NCBI GenBank assembly: GCA_002418775.1
Contig: DIEU01000023.1
Span: forward strand, 20,367 to 31,247
Source: Firmicutes bacterium UBA5766
GTDB taxonomy: Bacteria; Bacillota; Desulfotomaculia; Desulfotomaculales; Nap2-2B
Direction: 5' to 3'
DNA: 10,881 nucleotides
In this document: positions 6,854 through 10,881 of the stretch, piece after piece
Position numbering within the stretch: position 1 is the first letter of the stretch
Layout: each line of letters opens with the position of its first letter
The notes under the pieces: model-generated
What the model was told of the DNA's origin: nothing
Seen by the model: the letters and a program-made list of their open reading frames with translations, nothing else
Databases searched by the model: none
Translations under genes and position numbers: made by a program

Positions 6854-7714
6854 TTAAGTATTTAGCGCCTGAGCAAGAGCTGCGGGTATCTGCTTGATAA
6901 CTGCATTAATACTGCTAGCGGGATTAACAGCAGCCAGTAAACCAGCCATCCTGTTAACTTTGGCGCTGGCAATAGCCGCTTGATCAAGTGACATGCCGCT
7001 ATAAGCAAGAGCTGCGCACATACCTGTAATAGTGTCTCCGGTACCGCCGATGCATTCCATAGCCGGAATATTGGGGCTATCAATAGTGGCAAGGATATTA
7101 CCGCCGTCGGCAATAATATCCCGCTTACCCTTAACCAGCAGAATTTTTGCTGCGCCCTGATGTTTATAAGCCAGATTTATTAACTCGGGAATTTTATCCT
7201 CATCAAGTTTAAATAAATGTTTATTGATATATGCAGGATGAAAAGCCTCAGGATCAGCAAGAAAGGCCATTTCTGAGGTATCCGGAGTAAAAATATCGAA
7301 TCCTGGCGCCAATCCGGCAGCCTTGGCCGTATACATCGAGGCCGCGTCAGCGATTAGAATTGGCCTGGGACTGCATTTTTCAATGTTTTTGTATAACATA
7401 CGCATTAAATCAAGATTAGGCATCCAGTAATGAAGAGCTAGAACTCGCGGCTTTAATTTTTCTATATTATTAATTAAATATTGGTAAACCTTTTGGCTGC
7501 CTTCCCCTGAGCCTTTATCTCCGGCCAGCGCAACGCGGGGAGAATCCAATCCGAGATAATCAGTAACCGCCAGCGCAACGCTAACCGTAGCCGCTGTACC
7601 CTGGCCGCAGGGAATGGAATAACCGGACACAATAATTGAATCCTGCCCCTGGCTAACAACGTCTGTCAACAGCGGAATATGAAGAGCCGGTACAATCCCA
7701 GCTATTATTAGCAT
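6854..7714 (-). CDS. Ribokinase-fold protein related to NAD(P)H-hydrate dehydratase, role unknown
   Basis: The 286-residue protein belongs to the ribokinase/YjeF C-terminal superfamily. It has ADAAS (122-126) where the dehydratase has DADAL, TPDTSE (143-148) where it has TPHPGE, an ATP-side VKGKRD (194-199), and the anion-hole/catalytic motif GGTGDTITG (223-231) with Asp227. The altered TPHPGE block suggests a different substrate, or loss of dehydratase activity. ATG at 7714 was chosen because it overlaps the stop of the preceding gene (TGATG) and is preceded by AGAAGGGA; an upstream start at 7780 would overlap that gene by 67 bases and adds residues unlike the family. Its position between a DUF3343 protein and a TusA protein suggests a job in selenium or sulfur handling. 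Confidence 0.8.
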   Translation of the reverse strand: MLIIAGIVPALHIPLLTDVVSQGQDSIIVSGYSIPCGQGTAATVSVALAVTDYLGLDSPRVALAGDKGSGEGSQKVYQYLINNIEKLKPRVLALHYWMPNLDLMRMLYKNIEKCSPRPILIADAASMYTAKAAGLAPGFDIFTPDTSEMAFLADPEAFHPAYINKHLFKLDEDKIPELINLAYKHQGAAKILLVKGKRDIIADGGNILATIDSPNIPAMECIGGTGDTITGMCAALAYSGMSLDQAAIASAKVNRMAGLLAAVNPASSINAVIKQIPAALAQALNT

Positions 7715-8268
7715 CACACTGTCCCTTCTTCCCAAATCTTTAAAGCTCCTTCTACCGCTCGATCCAACATCAGCGCACAAAGGGTATGACCAATATGTCT
7801 GGGCCGGGGTATTTCATTTAACCTGTGCCCAACCAGTTCCATGTGCAAATAAGGAATATCCGGACACCCACCACCGGATGTATTTACAATTATACCGCTG
7901 ACATCCTCAAAGGTAAGTTTCATATTTCCGGCTTTAACCATTGTATAGCCGTCATAAGTATATATTTTGATGACATCAAGCAATTCTGTTGTTCCTCTTA
8001 AAGGAGTAATTTCTATATAAGGAACTTTAGGTTCCAGCAGTCTTTCAATAATCGCCTGTTCTATAAGACTTATCTCTAAGGCAAGATCACATCCTTTCCT
8101 TAGTTCCGGCGGTGGCGCTACCAGGCGGCAACGGTTCTTATTCTTTGTTAAAATTTTTTCTGCCTGTATGGCATCTTGTACAGAATCGAAGAGAACTAGT
8201 CCGCAGGATATTTTTTCTTTCTCCTGTTTATCATTAGTTAATTTGTTCCTTTTATCAAACCAGGTCAA
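7714..8268 (-). CDS. DUF3343 (putative Se/S carrier-like) domain protein with extra C-terminal domain
   Basis: Residues about 20-82 match DUF3343, a small ferredoxin-like domain found beside yedE/yedF and selD: CGLVLFDSVQDAIQAEKIL, then APPPELRKGCDLALEI with the conserved Cys60 that could carry Se or S. Residues about 83-184 form a further domain I do not recognise; it contains SGGGCPDIPYLHMELVG (131-147, Cys135) and a C-terminal helix TLCALMLDRAVEGALKIW. The first 19 residues are highly charged. The start is TTG at 8268 with GGAGG 12 bases upstream, a long but workable spacing. The stop overlaps the ATG of the kinase-like gene by one base, implying translational coupling and perhaps a complex between the two products. 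Confidence 0.8.
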   Translation of the reverse strand: MTWFDKRNKLTNDKQEKEKISCGLVLFDSVQDAIQAEKILTKNKNRCRLVAPPPELRKGCDLALEISLIEQAIIERLLEPKVPYIEITPLRGTTELLDVIKIYTYDGYTMVKAGNMKLTFEDVSGIIVNTSGGGCPDIPYLHMELVGHRLNEIPRPRHIGHTLCALMLDRAVEGALKIWEEGTV

Positions 8269-8298
8269 TATATTAATATTCCTCCATTACTAAATACA

Positions 8299-8322
8299 TT
8301 TTTTCATAAATTTTTTCATAAA
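8299..8322. repeat. Tandem 12-base duplication between yedE and the DUF3343 gene
   Basis: TTTTTTCATAAA occurs twice in direct tandem (8299-8310 and 8311-8322) in the 58-base spacer. On the minus strand it creates two in-frame ATGAAAAAA words forming a nine-codon frame, MKKFMKKCI. No Shine-Dalgarno site precedes it, so it is probably a chance duplication. Confidence 0.85.
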
Positions 8323-8326
8323 TTAA

Positions 8327-9379
8327 CTAGGAAATGTCTTCACACATAAAATAGCCAATAGCACAAACAAAAATAATACCTACTACTACTGCAATAGGGC
8401 CAAAATTACTAGGGCCGGCGGCGCTTGAAGCGAGAAGGAAATTATGACTGACAGCCGCTCCCGCGATTAACCCCATAATGGTCACTCCAGCATCCGTATC
8501 GCCTTCGGCTGCCAGAATTGTCTGGCGCAGCGGGCAGCCTCCCAACAGTGTACAGCCAAGACCACATAAAACCATACCCAGAAAGTTCCACAGTTCATTT
8601 GTGTGGGCAACCGGTTGATCTACAGTACCAACATTCACCGAACCTGTTAGTAAGTTTACCAATATCGCGCCTACAAAAAAAGCCGCTATCCCACTGAACA
8701 GGTATGTATCTTTTACCAAGAAAAGATCACGCCATCCGCCCACAAAGCACATCCTAGTCCTTTGAGCAAGCGCCCCGATAATCAAACCTGCTATTAAAGC
8801 AATGATTAAAGGAGCATGTAAAGAACCAGGGCCTTTTTCGCTATTAAGGATAAACTCAGGTTGAAATATTGCCAGTAATAGAATGCCTATCATTAGTAAT
8901 GGAATCAGATAACCTGTAACCTTTGAAGTTGAGGTTGCCCTGCCGATATTAAAACCACGTTTGAGAAACCAGATGCCTATTAAAGCCCCGGCCACAACTC
9001 CCGCCAAAGCAAATATTGCATTTATATCTCCGCCCGCCAATCTGAGTACCGCACGTACCGGGCAACCCAGAAAAACCAGAGCTCCGATCATTACAAACAT
9101 ACCAAGTAAAAACCGCACCAGAGGATTAGATCCTGCCCGGGCCCTGAATTCTTTGAAAGTTAAAGCTGATAAGAAAGCTCCCAGGCACATTCCCATAATT
9201 TCGGGGCGCAAATATTGTACAACGGCTGCGCGATGCAATCCGAGGGCGCCAGTTATATCGCGGTAAAAACATGCAACACAGATTCCCATGTTGGCAGGAT
9301 TGCCTAAAACTGTCATATAGGCCGCAATGACACCAAAAACAAAACCTGCCCCAATCATCAAATATTTTTTATTTTTCAA
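8327..9379 (-). CDS. yedE: YedE-family putative selenium transporter
   Basis: Multi-pass inner-membrane protein of the YeeE/YedE family, selenium-associated branch. The 350-residue protein has about ten hydrophobic segments in two similar halves. Conserved cysteine motifs are GNPANMGICVACFYRD (Cys34, Cys37), FLGCPVR (Cys106), AQRTRMCFVGG (Cys211) and LGGCPLRQ (Cys282). By analogy with the thiosulfate channel YeeE, such cysteines could pass a selenium or sulfur species across the membrane. The text GALGLHRAAVVQYLRPEI fits the selenium-associated YedE branch closely. I chose TTG at 9379 (MKNKKYLM), with AGGGGGA about 6 bases upstream; a GTG at 9397 would place that site inside the gene. First gene of a four-gene cluster; the DUF3343 gene follows after 58 bases. 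Confidence 0.9.
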   Translation of the reverse strand: MKNKKYLMIGAGFVFGVIAAYMTVLGNPANMGICVACFYRDITGALGLHRAAVVQYLRPEIMGMCLGAFLSALTFKEFRARAGSNPLVRFLLGMFVMIGALVFLGCPVRAVLRLAGGDINAIFALAGVVAGALIGIWFLKRGFNIGRATSTSKVTGYLIPLLMIGILLLAIFQPEFILNSEKGPGSLHAPLIIALIAGLIIGALAQRTRMCFVGGWRDLFLVKDTYLFSGIAAFFVGAILVNLLTGSVNVGTVDQPVAHTNELWNFLGMVLCGLGCTLLGGCPLRQTILAAEGDTDAGVTIMGLIAGAAVSHNFLLASSAAGPSNFGPIAVVVGIIFVCAIGYFMCEDIS

Positions 9380-9569
9380 CAATATTCCCCCTGTCACAAT
9401 AAAATATCATCTTCAGATCACCTTGTTTTGCGGATATTCAAACATCACCCCTCCCACAACATTTTGATCTTAAGATGCTAAATTATGATTTATTCTACAA
9501 AAATAGCCGATTATCCTTTATAGCTATTATAAATTATTTTTATTAAACAATACTCTATTATAAATGTAA
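9380..9569 (-). promoter_or_regulatory. AT-rich leader/promoter region of the yedE cluster
   Basis: Non-coding stretch upstream of yedE. On the minus strand it holds two exact TATAAT words (9557-9562 and 9526-9531), but neither has a recognisable -35 at 16-18 bases, so the promoter is only probable. Nearer the gene are two SD-like sites, GGGAGGGGTG and AAGGTGATC, each followed by a very short frame (10 and 13 codons), the second running over the yedE start. I see no convincing terminator hairpin or riboswitch here. Confidence 0.35.
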
Positions 9570-9773
9570 TTTATCACCCCACCCCCTTTTTTTGCTATCG
9601 TAGGCAGGGTCAAGAAAAGAAGTAATTATCTTCCTGAAGTAAAAATTGATATACAAACACCAGGTCATGGCCGGGGAACCTGTCCATTAGCCTGGAAAGA
9701 ATTAAAAAAAGCCGCCAGGGATAATAAAGCAAGGAGAAATCAACTCATTACCCTGTCCAATAACGCCGCATAA
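9570..9773 (+). pseudogene. Unidentified coding-like fragment, possible insertion-sequence remnant
   Basis: A plus-strand frame stays open for 67 codons from a TAA at 9567 to a TAA at 9771, with no ATG, GTG or TTG start. Its text looks protein-like: VGRVKKRSNYLPEVKIDI, then TPGHGRGTCPLAWKELKKAA, then a basic DNKARRN stretch. I do not recognise the family. Three copies of CTGTCCA (9680, 9753, 9774) overlap its end, the kind of repeats seen at IS21-like element ends, which suggests an eroded mobile element. Coding fragment versus chance cannot be settled by eye. Confidence 0.3.
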
Positions 9774-9780
9774 CTGTCCA

Positions 9781-10458
9781 CTACATCGTACACAACATTA
9801 TCCGTGCTGATCGCCCTAAAATGCTCACGGGCGCAAGGTCGAAATCAATAACCTGTTCAGCGCCGCCGGCATCTTTAATAACTTTGTTCTTAAAGAGATC
9901 TGCCGTTACTATACGAGGCCTGTCAGCTACTGCCTCGGCAAGCTCAGTTTGAAGCCCCTTGGCAAAGCTGTCATAGCTTTCGTTGGCGACAACGGTAAGA
10001 ACATTTACATTATGAACATCCTCGCCCAACAGGTTCGTATCCATGCGCTCTCCATTTTGATTTACGGATAAACGCAGACCTCGCCCGACTTCCTGACGTT
10101 TGCGGACATCACTGCCGCTTTGCTTGAGAGTGCATATTTGAAACACATTTGGATTGTCCCAGCCTTCGCGAAGAGCAGAGTGAGAGAAAATAAATCTCAC
10201 CGTCTCCCGGCGATCCAGCAACCGCTCTTTATTTTTCATAATCAGGTCATACGCATCCGCGTCATCGGATGTACGTTCCTTCCTGTCGCCTAACTTACTG
10301 TCTATAATACGACGGCTCTTTTTGTCTATAGAAAAATACCCGGCATGGGTTTCCTCAGCGGTTATGCCGTCAAGATATTTAAAATACTCATCGCCGGTGC
10401 CGGTTGCAAGCTGAAGGTTACTGACAACTTGTTTGTATTCTTCCTCGAAGATTGATAC
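9781..10458 (-). pseudogene. Internal fragment of type III restriction enzyme Res subunit
   Basis: Res subunits are roughly 900-1000-residue superfamily 2 helicases with a C-terminal nuclease domain that work with a Mod methyltransferase. Here only about 225 codons remain, open from after a TGA at 10459-10461. They begin SIFEEEYKQVV, continue through HAGYFSIDKK and DAYDLIMKNKERLL, then helicase motif V (FSHSALREGWDNPNVFQIC) and motif VI (KRQEVGRGLRL), and lose similarity after QVIDFDLA near 9835. An ATG at 10239 lies in mid-domain and is not a real start. The Walker A/DEAD motifs, the nuclease domain and any mod gene are missing from the window, so this is a dead remnant. It lies on the 3' side of tRNA-Leu(UAG), a common island site. 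Confidence 0.88.
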
Positions 10459-10591
10459 TCATCAGGCGGCGAATGCCCTGCTCACGTCCCGCACGGTTGA
10501 TATTGACATCAGGATCAACATACTTGTCCCGTTTGCTTTCAAAGACGAAGTCTGTTGGTATGTAAGCCGCCTGGCCGAAAATAAAGGGCAT
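10418..10591 (-). pseudogene. Unidentified 57-codon coding-like fragment
   Basis: From ATG at 10591 a frame of 57 residues begins MPFIFGQAAYIPTDF and includes YVDPDVNINRAGREQGIRRLM before running out of protein-like text. It overlaps the start of the Res fragment in another frame by about 40 bases, and the changeover is near 10460. No ribosome site precedes the ATG, and the frame is open further upstream to about 10635. The composition looks like real protein, but I do not recognise a family; it may be a piece of another gene joined to Res by deletion. Confidence 0.3.
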
Positions 10592-10612
10592 CCGCAAAGG
10601 AAGCCCTTTTTT
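10583..10612 (+). terminator. Rho-independent terminator-like hairpin
   Basis: Plus strand: arms AAAGGGC-A-TCC and GGA-A-GCCCTTT with a GCAAA loop, one internal mismatch, then a T-run (six Ts from 10607 to 10612). This is a textbook terminator for plus-strand transcription, yet no intact plus-strand gene ends here, so its owner has probably been lost. In the minus direction the stem is followed by only a short ATTTT. Confidence 0.6.
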
Positions 10613-10616
10613 GCTT

Positions 10617-10774
10617 CTATGAGCTACCCTGATTTAGGAAGCTCCTGACTTTTGTCCGCGTAATGCCGCAACCAGCATAGTTAATAAAGGCAAACAGTTT
10701 TTCAGTAACTTCTTTGTCAATTAAGTCAAGGCTCCTCACAACATATCAGCCCTGGCGATACTTTGGCAGTACAT
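10617..10774 (-). pseudogene. Frameshifted small gene just 3' of tRNA-Leu
   Basis: An ATG at 10774 has an excellent AAGGAGG (10781-10787), but its frame, MYCQSIARADML, stops at once (TGA 10736-10738). In a second minus-strand frame protein-like text continues: VRSLDLIDKEVTEKLFAFI, then NYAGCGITRTKVRSF, ending at TAG 10617. Joining the two with one missing base near 10740 gives about 53 plausible residues. I do not recognise the family. The good ribosome site followed by an early frameshift suggests a recently inactivated gene, though it could be the start of a longer lost gene. Confidence 0.4.
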
Positions 10775-10820
10775 TAAAATCCTCCTTACTATTTCAAAGA
10801 AGGAATTGTTCAAGTTTTAC

Positions 10821-10881
10821 TGGTGCGGGCGGCGAGAGTTGAACTCGCACGGGTATTACCCACTGGATCCTAAGTCCAGCG
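10821..10881 (-). tRNA. tRNA-Leu (anticodon UAG), 3' part, cut by window edge
   Basis: Minus-strand reading from the window end gives CTGGA-CTTAGGA-TCCAG (anticodon arm, loop TAG), a long variable arm GTGGGTAATACCC, the T-arm GTTCAAC loop, the acceptor 3' strand GCCCGC, discriminator A and an encoded CCA (10821-10823). The long variable arm and anticodon identify tRNA-Leu. The 5' part is outside the window. Confidence 0.95.

Noticed and set aside
6862..7113. Other-frame open stretches within the kinase-like and tusA genes (also 7474-7659 and 6623-6814).
   Set aside because: They overlap clear protein motifs in the main frame and show no start signals of their own.
10736..10748. In-frame TGA at 10746-10748 read as selenocysteine, since a selenium-type cluster is near.
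   Set aside because: The frame has no start codon upstream and no evident SECIS hairpin follows. A frameshifted remnant explains it better.
1..10881. The two tRNA-Leu halves might be one gene of a circular molecule cut by the window ends.
   Set aside because: Joined, they would carry two anticodon loops and about 102 bases, and the acceptor strands (GCCGGAG against GCCCGC) do not pair. They are two genes.
10821..10881. Direct repeat of the tRNA-Leu 3' end elsewhere in the window as an attachment site.
   Set aside because: I found no second copy by eye. A repeat could lie outside the window.
1..10881. CRISPR array, rRNA or riboswitch.
   Set aside because: No regularly spaced repeats, no rRNA text, and no recognisable riboswitch core were seen on either strand.

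Overview
The window reads as chromosomal DNA of an anaerobic Firmicute, probably a Peptococcaceae or Desulfotomaculum/Pelotomaculum-like clostridium. The evidence is the Bacillus/Clostridium gene order ywlC-ywlE-rpiB-glyA, GG-rich Shine-Dalgarno (SD) sites, several TTG starts, a seleno-type YedE transporter, and mixed AT-rich spacers with moderately GC-rich genes. The taxon is inferred, because no marker gene such as rRNA is present. Each end of the window cuts a different tRNA-Leu gene, both on the minus strand: anticodon UAA on the left and UAG on the right.

Positions 1-1225: the tRNA-Leu(UAA) 5' half with its promoter, a plus-strand 5-formyltetrahydrofolate cyclo-ligase, and a minus-strand dCMP deaminase (comEB) whose 3' end overlaps it. 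Positions 776-4740: a minus-strand run ywlC, ywlE, rpiB, glyA, comEB with 30-90 base gaps, behind an extended -10 promoter near 4702. These genes serve tRNA t6A modification, protein-arginine dephosphorylation, the pentose phosphate pathway, and one-carbon/thymidylate supply. The cyclo-ligase recycles a folate by-product formed by GlyA-type enzymes. ywlE has no ATG/GTG/TTG at its correct N-terminus and appears to start at ATA.

Positions 4754-6590: a plus-strand pair, a compact histone-deacetylase-fold amidohydrolase followed by a CorA-type Mg2+/divalent cation channel.

Positions 6603-9379: a minus-strand cluster, yedE (putative selenium transporter), a DUF3343 Se/S-carrier-like protein with an uncharacterised C-terminal domain, a ribokinase-fold protein resembling NAD(P)H-hydrate dehydratase but with an altered motif, and a stand-alone TusA/YedF-type protein. 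It looks like a selenium (or reduced-sulfur) uptake and carrier operon. This is the most interesting coherent system here, because the two middle proteins have no assigned role.

Positions 9400-10820: a decayed accessory patch lying against the 3' end of tRNA-Leu(UAG). It contains an internal fragment of a type III restriction enzyme Res subunit, unidentified short coding fragments in several frames, a terminator-like hairpin, and three CTGTCCA repeats. It looks like island or insertion-sequence debris. All calls come from reading the sequence; no database search was made.
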